64,000 nt of DNA from positions 682,001 to 746,000 of the forward strand of contig NZ_CP059856.1 of assembly GCF_009193325.2 (NCBI RefSeq), given 5' to 3'. This document shows, piece by piece, positions 52,050 to 61,528 of this stretch (position 1 is the stretch's first letter; each line of letters starts with the position of its first letter). The position numbers and the translations under genes were made by a program. The stretch is from Bacteroides zhangwenhongii (GTDB taxonomy: Bacteria; Bacteroidota; Bacteroidia; Bacteroidales; Bacteroidaceae). Under the pieces are notes generated by a model. It saw nothing but the letters and a program-made list of their open reading frames with translations, searched no databases and had not been told where the DNA came from.

Positions 52050-53167
52050 TTGACGAAGAAATAAGTAATCTGACAGTTATTGATGCGCTTATCCGGCAAA
52101 AGCGACCTTTTGCGGTATACCGTATTCCCGGAGAGAAACTTCCCCGTCTGTTGACACAGGCGGAGGAGAATATCCGTCTGATATACGATTTGCAAGAGTT
52201 GAACGGACAGAAAGGATTTGTTATCGCTCCCTTTCGGGTGAGTGAGATGTGTCCGGTTATACTGATACAATCTGATGGGTGGGGGCAATCCCTTTCTCTT
52301 GACGATGATACGGAGGAAGAATATGAGGCTTCTTTGCAAATACAAGAGCAAGAAATTTTTCAGACCTCTTACACGAAGGAGTATGCCGGCTGTTTTCAAG
52401 CATTTATCAATGCCTTACGTGACGGGACTTTTGACAAGTTGGTACTTTCCCGGCATATTACGATGGATAAGGGGGCGGACTTTTCTCCTTCATCCGTATT
52501 TCGTGCGGCCTGCAAGCGTTATATTCATTCATATATATACCTATGTTACACTCCCCAGACCGGCATTTGGTTGGGAAGTACTCCCGAAATTATTTTATCG
52601 GGTGAGAAAGATGAATGGAATACGGTTGCACTGGCCGGAACACAGCCTTTGCAGGATGGCAAATTGCCGCAAGTATGGGATGAAAAAAACAGGAAAGAGC
52701 AGGATTACGTAACTGCTTATATCCGTAGCCGGCTTCTTTCTTTGGGCATCCATTCTACTGAAAGCGGACCTTATCCTGCATATGCCGGAACTTTGTCACA
52801 TTTGAAAACAGATTTTCATTTCTCTTTGAGAGATAATAATGGTTTGGGAGATCTCTTGAAAGTGTTGCATCCGACGCCTGCGGTGTGTGGTTTGCCAAAG
52901 GAAGAGGCCTATCGCTTTATATTGGAAAACGAAGGGTATGACCGTCGTTATTATTCCGGTTTTATCGGATGGCTGGATCCGAATGGAAGGACTGATTTAT
53001 ATGTGAACTTACGCTGTATGCATATCGAGGATGAACGACTGACTCTTTATGCCGGTGGCGGACTATTGGCCTCTTCGGAGCTGAATGATGAATGGCTGGA
53101 AACGGAAAAAAAGTTGCAGACAATGAAACGTCTGATTACTTCCACCTCCATTATCGCTAATCACTAA
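52046..53167 (+). CDS. menF: Isochorismate synthase
   Basis: I chose ATG 52046, overlapping the previous stop; the longer frame would start inside that gene. The 373-residue enzyme turns chorismate into isochorismate. The chorismate-binding domain has KLVLSRHI, WLGSTPEIIL, VALAGTQPL, LHPTPAVCGLPKEEA and YYSGFIGW, and the last GGGLLASSELNDEWLETEKKLQTM. The N-terminal part is shorter than in E. coli MenF. Confidence 0.93.
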   Translation: MIDEEISNLTVIDALIRQKRPFAVYRIPGEKLPRLLTQAEENIRLIYDLQELNGQKGFVIAPFRVSEMCPVILIQSDGWGQSLSLDDDTEEEYEASLQIQEQEIFQTSYTKEYAGCFQAFINALRDGTFDKLVLSRHITMDKGADFSPSSVFRAACKRYIHSYIYLCYTPQTGIWLGSTPEIILSGEKDEWNTVALAGTQPLQDGKLPQVWDEKNRKEQDYVTAYIRSRLLSLGIHSTESGPYPAYAGTLSHLKTDFHFSLRDNNGLGDLLKVLHPTPAVCGLPKEEAYRFILENEGYDRRYYSGFIGWLDPNGRTDLYVNLRCMHIEDERLTLYAGGGLLASSELNDEWLETEKKLQTMKRLITSTSIIANH

Positions 53168-53194
53168 TCATTAACAAGTTAATCACTAATCATC

Positions 53195-54862
53195 ATGTAT
53201 ACAGACAAGAAAAACATACTCCAATTGGTTGCGTTGCTTGAAGCGCACGGCATTACTAAGGTTGTGTTGTGTCCCGGTAGCCGTAACGCGCCTATTGTGC
53301 ATACTTTGTCCAATCATCCGGGCTTTACCTGTTATGCGATGACTGATGAACGGAGTGCGGGTTATTTTGCTATCGGGCTTACGTTGAATGGTGGCAAACC
53401 TGCTGCAATCTGCTGTACTTCCGGTACGGCGTTGCTGAATCTTCACCCGGCTGTTGCGGAAGCTTTTTATCAGAACGTTCCTTTGGTTGTCATTTCTGCG
53501 GATCGTCCCGCTGCCTGGATCGGGCAGATGGACGGACAGACTTTGCCGCAGCCTGATGTATTCCGGACGTTGGTCAAGAAGTCCGTGAATCTTCCCGAGA
53601 TTCATACAGAGGAAGACGAATGGTATTGTAATCGTCTGGTTAATGAGGCTTTATTGGAGACACATCATCATGGGAAAGGACCGGTACATATCAATGTGCC
53701 TGTTTCCGAACCGCTGTTTCAGTTTACAGTGGACAAATTGCCGGAAGTGCGTGTTATCACCCGTTATCAGGGATTGAATGTTTATGACCGTGATTATAAC
53801 GGTCTGGTTGAACGGATGAATAAATACCAGAAGCGGATGGTCATTGTCGGGCAGATGAATCTTATTTATTTGTTTGAGAAACGGCATACCAAACTATTAT
53901 ACAGACATTTTGCCTGGTTGACGGAGCATATAGGCAATCAGACCATACCCGGCATTCCGGTCAAGAATTTCGATGCGGCACTTTATGCTGTTCCGGAAGA
54001 TAAGATGGAACAGATGGTTCCCGAATTGCTGATTACTTACGGGGGGCATATTGTTTCCAAACGACTGAAGAAATTTCTCCGCCAACACCCGCCTAAAGAA
54101 CATTGGCATGTGTCGCCGGATGGTGAGGTGGTCGATTTATACGGTTCGTTGACTACCGTGATTGAAATGGACCCGTTTGAGTTTCTGGAGAAGATAGCAA
54201 GTTTGCTGGATAATCGTGTGCCCGGATATCCCCGTGTGTGGGAGAATTATTGCAACACTATTCCCGAACCGGACTTTGCTTATTCCGAAATGTCGGTTGT
54301 CGGTGCATTGGTGAAAGCTTTGCCAGAGTCGTGCGCATTGCACTTGGCAAATAGTTCGGTAGTTCGTTATGCCCAGCTTTATTCGATACCTTCAACTATT
54401 GAAGTTTGCTGTAATAGGGGTACGAGTGGGATTGAAGGGTCGTTGTCTACAGCGGTCGGTTATGCGGCAGCTTCCGATAAACTGAATTTTATCGCTATCG
54501 GGGATTTGAGTTTCTTCTATGATATGAATGCTTTGTGGAATGTCAATGTTCGTCCCAACCTGCGTATCCTTTTGTTGAATAATGGCGGAGGAGAGATTTT
54601 CCATACATTGCCGGGATTGGATATGTCGGGCACATCCCATAAGTTTATCGCAGCCGTTCATAAGACTTCCGCCAAAGGCTGGGCGGAGGAGCGCGGATTT
54701 CTCTATATGAAAGTTGAAGATGGGGATGAACTGACGGAGGCGATGAAAACTTTTACTCAGCCCGAAGAGATGGAACAACCTGTGTTGTTGGAGGTGTTTA
54801 CCAACAAAAACAAGGATGCGCGTATGTTGAAGAATTATTATTATCAAATAAAAGAAAAATAG
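53195..54862 (+). CDS. menD: SEPHCHC synthase (MenD)
   Basis: A 555-residue thiamine-diphosphate enzyme that joins isochorismate and 2-oxoglutarate. N-terminal [13 protein letters not shown] and the catalytic Glu in [13 protein letters not shown]; the TPP-binding segment [14 protein letters not shown]...[11 protein letters not shown] near the C-terminus. Starts 27 bases after menF and ends 3 bases before menB. Confidence 0.96.
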   Translation: MYTDKKNILQLVALLEAHGITKVVLCPGSRNAPIVHTLSNHPGFTCYAMTDERSAGYFAIGLTLNGGKPAAICCTSGTALLNLHPAVAEAFYQNVPLVVISADRPAAWIGQMDGQTLPQPDVFRTLVKKSVNLPEIHTEEDEWYCNRLVNEALLETHHHGKGPVHINVPVSEPLFQFTVDKLPEVRVITRYQGLNVYDRDYNGLVERMNKYQKRMVIVGQMNLIYLFEKRHTKLLYRHFAWLTEHIGNQTIPGIPVKNFDAALYAVPEDKMEQMVPELLITYGGHIVSKRLKKFLRQHPPKEHWHVSPDGEVVDLYGSLTTVIEMDPFEFLEKIASLLDNRVPGYPRVWENYCNTIPEPDFAYSEMSVVGALVKALPESCALHLANSSVVRYAQLYSIPSTIEVCCNRGTSGIEGSLSTAVGYAAASDKLNFIAIGDLSFFYDMNALWNVNVRPNLRILLLNNGGGEIFHTLPGLDMSGTSHKFIAAVHKTSAKGWAEERGFLYMKVEDGDELTEAMKTFTQPEEMEQPVLLEVFTNKNKDARMLKNYYYQIKEK

Positions 54863-54865
54863 GTT

Positions 54866-55690
54866 ATGTCAACACAAAGAGAGTGGACTACGATCAGAGA
54901 ATACGATGATATTCTTTTTGATTATTATAATGGAATTGCCCGTATCACGATTAACCGTGAACGCTATCGGAATGCGTTTACTCCGACTACTACTGCCGAA
55001 ATGAGTGATGCGCTACGCATTTGTCGCGAGGAAGCGGATATTGATGTGATTGTTATTACCGGTGCAGGCGATAAAGCTTTTTGTTCGGGAGGTGACCAGA
55101 ATGTGAAAGGACGTGGCGGATATATCGGAAAAGACGGGGTTCCCCGCTTGAGTGTACTGGATGTGCAAAAGCAGATACGCAGTATCCCGAAGCCGGTGAT
55201 TGCTGCCGTGAACGGATTTGCGATTGGTGGCGGGCACGTGCTTCATGTGGTATGTGATTTGTCTATAGCTTCCGAGAATGCTATTTTCGGTCAGACGGGA
55301 CCTCGTGTGGGAAGTTTTGATGCCGGATTCGGTGCTTCTTATCTGGCACGTGTGGTAGGTCAGAAGAAAGCTAGGGAAATCTGGTTCCTCTGCCGGAAAT
55401 ACAACGCGCAGGAAGCGTTGGATATGGGACTGGTCAATAAAGTAGTTCCTTTGGAACAATTGGAAGACGAATATGTGCAATGGGCGGAAGAGATGATGTT
55501 GCTTAGTCCGTTGGCTTTGCGTATGATTAAGGCAGGACTGAATGCCGAATTGGACGGTCAGGCCGGAATTCAGGAACTGGCGGGAGATGCGACATTGCTT
55601 TATTATCTGACGGATGAGGCTCAGGAAGGAAAGAATGCCTTTCTGGAAAAGCGTAAACCGAACTTCAAGCAATATCCGAAGTTCCCCTAA
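54866..55690 (+). CDS. menB: 1,4-dihydroxy-2-naphthoyl-CoA synthase
   Basis: A 274-residue crotonase-fold enzyme that closes the second ring. Oxyanion-hole segments [11 protein letters not shown] and FAIGGGHVL; the [19 protein letters not shown] stretch has Gly where bicarbonate-independent enzymes carry Asp, so it is the bicarbonate-dependent type. C-terminal [16 protein letters not shown] is typical. In tight order after menD. Confidence 0.96.
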   Translation: MSTQREWTTIREYDDILFDYYNGIARITINRERYRNAFTPTTTAEMSDALRICREEADIDVIVITGAGDKAFCSGGDQNVKGRGGYIGKDGVPRLSVLDVQKQIRSIPKPVIAAVNGFAIGGGHVLHVVCDLSIASENAIFGQTGPRVGSFDAGFGASYLARVVGQKKAREIWFLCRKYNAQEALDMGLVNKVVPLEQLEDEYVQWAEEMMLLSPLALRMIKAGLNAELDGQAGIQELAGDATLLYYLTDEAQEGKNAFLEKRKPNFKQYPKFP

Positions 55691-55721
55691 AAATGATACT
55701 TTGATATATTATTTACATTCA

Positions 55722-56747
55722 ATGGATTGCAAGATTAAGATCATTCCCCGATTGCTCCATTTCAAGCAGCCGGCAGGAACTTCGCGAGGTACATACTCCA
55801 CCCGGAAAGTGTGGTATCTCCATTTTACCTCTTCCGAATTTCCCGGTCGGGTGGGAATAGGGGAGTGTGCTCCTCTGCCTGCACTGAGTTGTGACGATCT
55901 TCCCGATTATGAAGATATATTAGGAGCGGTCTGTCGGGAAGTGGAAAAGCAAAATGGGAGATTGGATGTGGGCGCTTTGCGTAAGTATCCTTCCATCCTT
56001 TTCGGACTTGAAACCGCTATCCGTCACTATCATACGGGAGATTGGGCTTTGTGGGATACCGCTTTCTCTCGCGGAGAAACAGGGATACCTATTAACGGTC
56101 TTATCTGGATGGGCGACTTCAATAAAATGCTGGCGCAGATAGAAACGAAAATGAATGCAGGTTTCCGTTGTATCAAACTCAAAATCGGTGCGATCAACTT
56201 TGAAGAGGAATTGGCTCTGCTCCGTCATATCCGTGCGCACTTTTCTTCCAATGAGATCGAGCTCCGTGTAGATGCGAATGGGGCTTTTGCTCCGGTTGAC
56301 GCTATGGAGAAACTGAAACGGTTGTCCGAATTGGATTTGCATTCCATTGAGCAGCCTATCCGTGCCGGGCAATGGGAGGAGATGGCGCGTCTTACCTCCG
56401 AGTCTCCTTTGCCGATAGCGTTGGATGAAGAGTTGATAGGGTGTAATACTCCGGTAGAGAAACGGAAACTGCTTTCTGTCATTCGACCGCAGTATATCAT
56501 CCTCAAACCTTCGTTGCATGGTGGAATAAGTGGTGGAAACGAATGGATTGCGGAGGCCGGACGTCAGCATATCGGTTGGTGGATTACATCTGCTTTGGAG
56601 TCTAATATCGGTCTGAACGCCATTGCACAATGGTGTGCTACTTTCGACAATCCGTTGCCTCAGGGATTAGGGACAGGATTGCTTTTTACTGATAACGTAG
56701 AAATGCCGCTTGAAATAAGAAAAGATTGTTTGTGGTTTGACAGATGA
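55722..56747 (+). CDS. menC: o-Succinylbenzoate synthase
   Basis: I chose ATG 55722 (MDCKIKIIPRLL) because the frame upstream lies inside menB. The 341-residue enolase-superfamily enzyme has the KxK catalytic Lys in CIKLKIGAINFEEE, metal ligands in RVDANGAF, SIEQPI and ALDEELIG, and the second Lys in IILKPSLHGG. It dehydrates SHCHC. The stop overlaps menE (ATGATG). Confidence 0.95.
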   Translation: MDCKIKIIPRLLHFKQPAGTSRGTYSTRKVWYLHFTSSEFPGRVGIGECAPLPALSCDDLPDYEDILGAVCREVEKQNGRLDVGALRKYPSILFGLETAIRHYHTGDWALWDTAFSRGETGIPINGLIWMGDFNKMLAQIETKMNAGFRCIKLKIGAINFEEELALLRHIRAHFSSNEIELRVDANGAFAPVDAMEKLKRLSELDLHSIEQPIRAGQWEEMARLTSESPLPIALDEELIGCNTPVEKRKLLSVIRPQYIILKPSLHGGISGGNEWIAEAGRQHIGWWITSALESNIGLNAIAQWCATFDNPLPQGLGTGLLFTDNVEMPLEIRKDCLWFDR

Positions 56748-57856
56748 TGGTATTCAATCGACAAAAGCAACGCTTGCTGCTGGAAGGAAAGGAATATACA
56801 CCTGATGATATACGCAGATGTATGGTGCGGGGAGTAGAAAACTATCCTTCCGCCATATGGGATTTATTCCTTTTTCTACAGGAGTGGTTCAACGATTCCC
56901 CTTTACTTGCGGTTCATACATCCGGGTCTACCGGTATGCCGAAAAAACTAATGGTGCGTAAAGAACAAATGATGCAGAGTGCGCGTCTGACTTGTGAATA
57001 CCTGAATTTGCAGGCGGGAGATACGGCCTTGTTATGTATGAACCTCCGTTATATCGGAGCGATGATGGTAGTGGTGCGCTCTTTAGTTGCAGGTTTGAAT
57101 TTGATTGTGCGTCCTGCTTCCGGCCATCCATTGTCCGATATACACGAACCGTTGAAGTTTGCGGCAATGGTTCCGCTACAAGTTTATAATACTCTTCAGG
57201 TTCCTGAAGAAAAGGAACGGTTGAAGCAGACGGATATTTTGGTAATAGGCGGGGGAGCGGTTGATGCCGGACTGGAAGCGGACATTCAATCTCTTCCGGG
57301 AGCTGTCTATTCTACTTACGGGATGACTGAAACTTTATCCCATATCGCTCTTCGCCGTTTGAATGGTCCTGCGGCATCCGAACACTATCATCCTTTCTCT
57401 TCGGTGCATTTGTCTTTGTCTCCAGAGAATACTTTAGTGATTGAAGCACCTTTGGTTTGCGCTGATATTCTGCAAACCAATGACATTGCACGCATCCATC
57501 CCGATGGAAGTTTTTCTATTCTGGGACGGAAAGATAATGTGATAAATAGCGGGGGAATTAAAATTCAAGCGGAAGAAATAGAAAAAAAACTTCGCCTGTT
57601 GATTCCGATACCGTTTGTTATTACCTCTGTTCCGGACAAGCGTTTGGGGCAGGCTGTGGTTTTATTGCTGGCGGGACAGCCGGATATACAAGAGACGGAA
57701 AAAGGAATACAAACGATATTGGAACCATATTATCGTCCCAAGCACATTCTGGTAGCGGATTGTATTCCGCAAACGGGAAATGGAAAAGTCAATCGTGCGG
57801 ATTGTCGTATTTTGGCACAGCGCCTGCTACAACTTCTGAATGATTCATCCTGTTAA
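56744..57856 (+). CDS. menE: o-Succinylbenzoate-CoA ligase
   Basis: A 370-residue acyl-adenylate enzyme: P-loop HTSGSTGMPKK, STYGMTETLSHIALR, GRKDNVINSGGIKIQAEEIE and the C-terminal catalytic Lys in QTGNGKVNRAD. Shorter at the N-terminus than E. coli MenE, as usual in Bacteroides. Last gene of the operon; it overlaps by 4 bases the stop of the convergent patatin gene. The operon supplies menaquinone for fumarate respiration; MenA and a MenH are not in the window. Confidence 0.94.
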   Translation: MMVFNRQKQRLLLEGKEYTPDDIRRCMVRGVENYPSAIWDLFLFLQEWFNDSPLLAVHTSGSTGMPKKLMVRKEQMMQSARLTCEYLNLQAGDTALLCMNLRYIGAMMVVVRSLVAGLNLIVRPASGHPLSDIHEPLKFAAMVPLQVYNTLQVPEEKERLKQTDILVIGGGAVDAGLEADIQSLPGAVYSTYGMTETLSHIALRRLNGPAASEHYHPFSSVHLSLSPENTLVIEAPLVCADILQTNDIARIHPDGSFSILGRKDNVINSGGIKIQAEEIEKKLRLLIPIPFVITSVPDKRLGQAVVLLLAGQPDIQETEKGIQTILEPYYRPKHILVADCIPQTGNGKVNRADCRILAQRLLQLLNDSSC

Positions 57857-60072
57857 AAGTAATACCCCAGATTCACAAAACAACTTGCTTTATCCGTCTG
57901 GTTGGAGTAGCCCAATGAGATTTCCAATGGCCCGAAGACGCTGTCCATTCCATAACCGGCACTGATACCGAACAATTGCTTGCCTTTTAATATTTTGAAA
58001 AAATAACTGTCCGTCAGTCCGTAGTTTCCGGTCAGGATGAGGTAATGGATGGCTCCCATCCGTTGTCTGAATTTTAAAGACGCAATCATAATTGCATTAT
58101 CCATCAGTTCGATATTGTTGACTCCGGCAAATGGTAATTGCTGAGGTATATAGAAGCCGGGAACTTCACCTCCGATTGCATTTTGCAGAGGATAGGGAAA
58201 GTTTCTCCCGATCAGGATACGTCCATAGATGGAAGGAATGACGGAGAAGCGGCGGGTGATGGGAAGAACACTTGCCCATGAAGCACTCAATGCAGAGAAA
58301 GGAGCGTGTTCGTTATATTGCGCCATATTATCCGTATAGAGGGAATAGGCAGCCTTAAAGTCGCTACCTTTGGCGGGGAAATATCCTTTATCGTATGTGT
58401 TGTAATGTATTTGGGCAAAATAACTCAGAAAATGTTCCGATTCTACTTTCAAATCAATCAGTTCCGGTTGTTTAAACAGGAAGTCTTTGTATTTGTAATA
58501 TTCAAAACGGAGTCCGAGCCCGAAACGGAAGTTTTTGTACCATACATCAGAGAAGCCGAATTCGGCTAAGTGATATTTATAGGTTGTATTGTAGGCACGG
58601 TTTCCCTTCTCGTAGATGTTGATGTCGTTGTATTGGAACATATACGAGAAGTTGAAATTACGCTGCTGCATGGGTTCGAGGGTATAGTCGATACGTGCGG
58701 CATATCGCTTACCCAACCGTCCGGTGAGGGACAGGCGGGAAGGAATATGAGTCTTGAGGTCTGCAGTGGCATTAAGCAACAGAGAGGCAATCTCTTCCGA
58801 ATCGAAGCGGATACCCAGATTGATTCTTCTTTCATATTTCTCTTGCAACAGGAAGTTGAGATGGTAGCCTTCGGGAGTATCTGTCAGTGTATAACTGGCA
58901 CTAGAGTAAGACTGGCTACCGCGTAACAGGTCTAAGGCCTGTTCTATTTGCTGCGTCGTGATGTTACTGTTTTCTTTTAAGTTACATTTCTTCATTAACC
59001 ATTTTTTGTCGTCAGTCTCTACTCCGGAGAAAGAAATATCTGTGACGTAAATGGTGCGCACATTGGAGAAGGAAGAGTAAGGGCCATGCTGCTTGGGCTT
59101 ATAATCGTCCGGTATCCCTATTCTCTTTTTTAAGGCAAGCAGGGATTCCCATTGCGATCTTGCCGCCTCTTCACCCCTTCGCATCAAACTGTCAATGGCG
59201 GTCGGAGTAAAGCTGGCGGAGGAATATCCTTCCACATTCACACGGATATAGGTATCTGTGATATCTACATTCTTCTCATGATTGGACTGGCAGGTAAGGT
59301 CGACAATCTGTCCCAGAATATCGGGTGCACTGTTCAGCTTGTCTGCCTTTTTTAAAGCATTCTGCACATCTACTCCGATAATAATATCCGCCCCCATAGC
59401 TTTCACTACATCTGCCGGATAATTGTTTACGATTCCGCCGTCCACTAATACCATACTGTCTTTCCGTACCGGAGTAAATACCCCGGGAATGGCCATACTG
59501 GCACGCATGGCGGTGGAGAGTATTCCGTCATGGAATACAATAGGTTCTCCGTTCACTACATTGGCTGCCACACAGGCAAAAGGAATGGGCAGTTTATTAA
59601 AGTTGATGGAGTCATGATACCCCATTGTCAAATCCGAGAATAGATTGGCTAGATTCTGCCCTTTTACGATTCCTCCTGAAGCTGCGTCTTTGGGTGTTTT
59701 TGTAAAAGGGATGGAAACGATAAACCTTTCGGAACGTTCACGGTCCGTTAGTGACATGGAACTCCGTTTTACCCGGTCGCTCAACAAGAATGTCCAATTT
59801 TGCTTTCGCACCATGCTGTCCAACTGCTCAGGTGTGTAGCCTATAGCGTAAAGCCCTCCTACGATGGCTCCCATACTGGTCCCGGCTATATAATCAATAG
59901 GAATTCCGGCCTCCTCAATCACTTTCAAAGCTTTGATATGAGCCATACCTTTGGCACCTCCGCCGCTTAGGACTACTCCTACTTTTTTGCGTTGTTGCTC
60001 TTGAGAATGCAAAGAAAAAGGAAATATTAAGCAGGTTAATAAAACCAATGTTGAAAGTATTTGTTTTTTCAT
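57853..60072 (-). CDS. Patatin-like phospholipase with C-terminal outer-membrane barrel
   Basis: I chose ATG 60072 (MKKQILSTLVLLTCLIFPFSLHSQ, a signal peptide) over a start 27 codons upstream without leader. The 739-residue protein has a patatin domain (GGGAKGMAHIKAL oxyanion loop, Ser in GTSMGAIVGG, Asp in VDGGIVNNYP), a POTRA-like part (about 330-400) and a C-terminal BamA/Omp85-type 16-strand barrel ending in SCFVNLGYYF. This is the PlpD type V-d autotransporter layout; it would act as a lipase at the outer membrane or be exported. Confidence 0.9.
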   Translation of the reverse strand: MKKQILSTLVLLTCLIFPFSLHSQEQQRKKVGVVLSGGGAKGMAHIKALKVIEEAGIPIDYIAGTSMGAIVGGLYAIGYTPEQLDSMVRKQNWTFLLSDRVKRSSMSLTDRERSERFIVSIPFTKTPKDAASGGIVKGQNLANLFSDLTMGYHDSINFNKLPIPFACVAANVVNGEPIVFHDGILSTAMRASMAIPGVFTPVRKDSMVLVDGGIVNNYPADVVKAMGADIIIGVDVQNALKKADKLNSAPDILGQIVDLTCQSNHEKNVDITDTYIRVNVEGYSSASFTPTAIDSLMRRGEEAARSQWESLLALKKRIGIPDDYKPKQHGPYSSFSNVRTIYVTDISFSGVETDDKKWLMKKCNLKENSNITTQQIEQALDLLRGSQSYSSASYTLTDTPEGYHLNFLLQEKYERRINLGIRFDSEEIASLLLNATADLKTHIPSRLSLTGRLGKRYAARIDYTLEPMQQRNFNFSYMFQYNDINIYEKGNRAYNTTYKYHLAEFGFSDVWYKNFRFGLGLRFEYYKYKDFLFKQPELIDLKVESEHFLSYFAQIHYNTYDKGYFPAKGSDFKAAYSLYTDNMAQYNEHAPFSALSASWASVLPITRRFSVIPSIYGRILIGRNFPYPLQNAIGGEVPGFYIPQQLPFAGVNNIELMDNAIMIASLKFRQRMGAIHYLILTGNYGLTDSYFFKILKGKQLFGISAGYGMDSVFGPLEISLGYSNQTDKASCFVNLGYYF

Positions 60073-60095
60073 CAGACAGGTGTTTATATATACTA

Positions 60096-60103
60096 CAAAT
60101 GTA
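60096..60103 (-). promoter_or_regulatory. Candidate -7 box of the patatin gene
   Basis: TACATTTG on the minus strand, 24 bases before the ATG at 60072; this supports the shorter start. Confidence 0.5.
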
Positions 60104-60331
60104 GGGTATAATTTGTTTAGTTGTTGAATTGGGAAATGGAAAAAATGTTCCAAAAGTCGGAATTGTGGATTATTTCTACATATTTCCGATAAATTCTACA
60201 TTTCCGCATTTGGCATGATAAGGTATAATGAGCTGATAGACAGTAAATAATAAATGTAATGATTTTGGCATGCTATTTGCCTGAGAGGAAGATAGAACAA
60301 GCATAAGTTAAATTTAATAATAAGATTCGAT

Positions 60332-61525
60332 ATGAGATTATTCTTTTCGAAACATGAGTTGAAACTGAGAAGAAAGAGAAACATTGCTGCTATAATTTGC
60401 GTGGTAATTGTGTTGGGGGTGTATTGGATACTAACCCGGCCTCAGAAGGTTGAGCCGGAAATGCCGACAGTCATTGTGGAATCGGTAGTTAAAGATGATG
60501 TGGAAATATACGGGGAATATGTCGGGCGTATCCGTGCCCAACAGTTTGTCGAAGTACGTGCGCGTGTGGAAGGCTATTTGGAGAATATGCTTTTTGCCGA
60601 AGGTACGTATGTAAATAAGAATCAGGTTTTATTTGTAATCAATCAGGATCAGTATCGTGCCAAAGCGGACAAGGCGAGAGCGCAGTTGAAGAAAGATGAG
60701 GCGCAGGCTTTGAAAGCGGAACGTGATTTAAAGCGTATCCGTCCGTTGTTTGAACAAAATGCTGCAAGTCAGTTGGATTTGGATAATGCGGAAGCTGCTT
60801 TTGAAAGTGCCGAAGCAACGGTGGCTATGAGTGAAGCAGACTTGGCACAGGCGGAACTGGAATTGGGTTATACTATTGTCCGTTCTCCTCTGTCGGGACA
60901 TATCAGTGAAAGAAACGTGGATTTAGGTACGTTGGTCGGTCCCGGTGGAAAATCATTGCTTGCTACCATTGTGAAAAGTGACACAGTATTGGTGGATTTT
61001 AGTATGACGGCACTCGATTATCTGAAAAGTAAAGAAAGAAATATTAATTTGGGCCAACAGGATTCTACCCGTTCCTGGCAACCCAATATCACTATTACGC
61101 TGGCGGATAATACCGTTTATCCATACAAAGGATATGTAGATTTTGCCGAACCGCAGGTCGATCCTCAGACGGGAACTTTTTCCGTCCGTGCCGAAATGCC
61201 GAATCCGAAACAAGTCTTGTTGCCGGGACAGTTTACTAAGGTCAAACTATTGTTGGATGTTCGTGAAGGTGCACTCGTTGTTCCGATGAAAGCGGTTACC
61301 ATTGAAAAAGGAGGAGCATATATTTATACCATGCGTAAGGATAATACGGTAGAGAAACGTTTTATTGAATTGGGACCGGAAGTAGGGAATAATGTAGTGG
61401 TGGAAAGAGGACTGGCAGCAGGAGAAATTGTTGTAGTGGAAGGTTTCCATAAGTTGACGCCGGGAATGAAAGTGCGGGTAAGTCAGCCGGAGATGGAAAC
61501 GAAGGATAACGCGAAAGGAGAATAG
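60332..61525 (+). CDS. RND efflux membrane fusion protein (AcrA/MexA type)
   Basis: A 397-residue periplasmic adaptor with an N-terminal membrane anchor (IAAIICVVIVLGVYWIL). Lipoyl halves (VEVRARVEGYLENMLFAEGTYV and IVRSPLSGHISERNVDLGTLV), a coiled-coil hairpin (about 105-180), beta-barrel and membrane-proximal domains (VPMKAVTIEKGGAYIYTM). It bridges the pump and a TolC-like exit duct. The pump gene follows after 3 bases. Confidence 0.94.
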   Translation: MRLFFSKHELKLRRKRNIAAIICVVIVLGVYWILTRPQKVEPEMPTVIVESVVKDDVEIYGEYVGRIRAQQFVEVRARVEGYLENMLFAEGTYVNKNQVLFVINQDQYRAKADKARAQLKKDEAQALKAERDLKRIRPLFEQNAASQLDLDNAEAAFESAEATVAMSEADLAQAELELGYTIVRSPLSGHISERNVDLGTLVGPGGKSLLATIVKSDTVLVDFSMTALDYLKSKERNINLGQQDSTRSWQPNITITLADNTVYPYKGYVDFAEPQVDPQTGTFSVRAEMPNPKQVLLPGQFTKVKLLLDVREGALVVPMKAVTIEKGGAYIYTMRKDNTVEKRFIELGPEVGNNVVVERGLAAGEIVVVEGFHKLTPGMKVRVSQPEMETKDNAKGE

Positions 61526-61528
61526 GCG

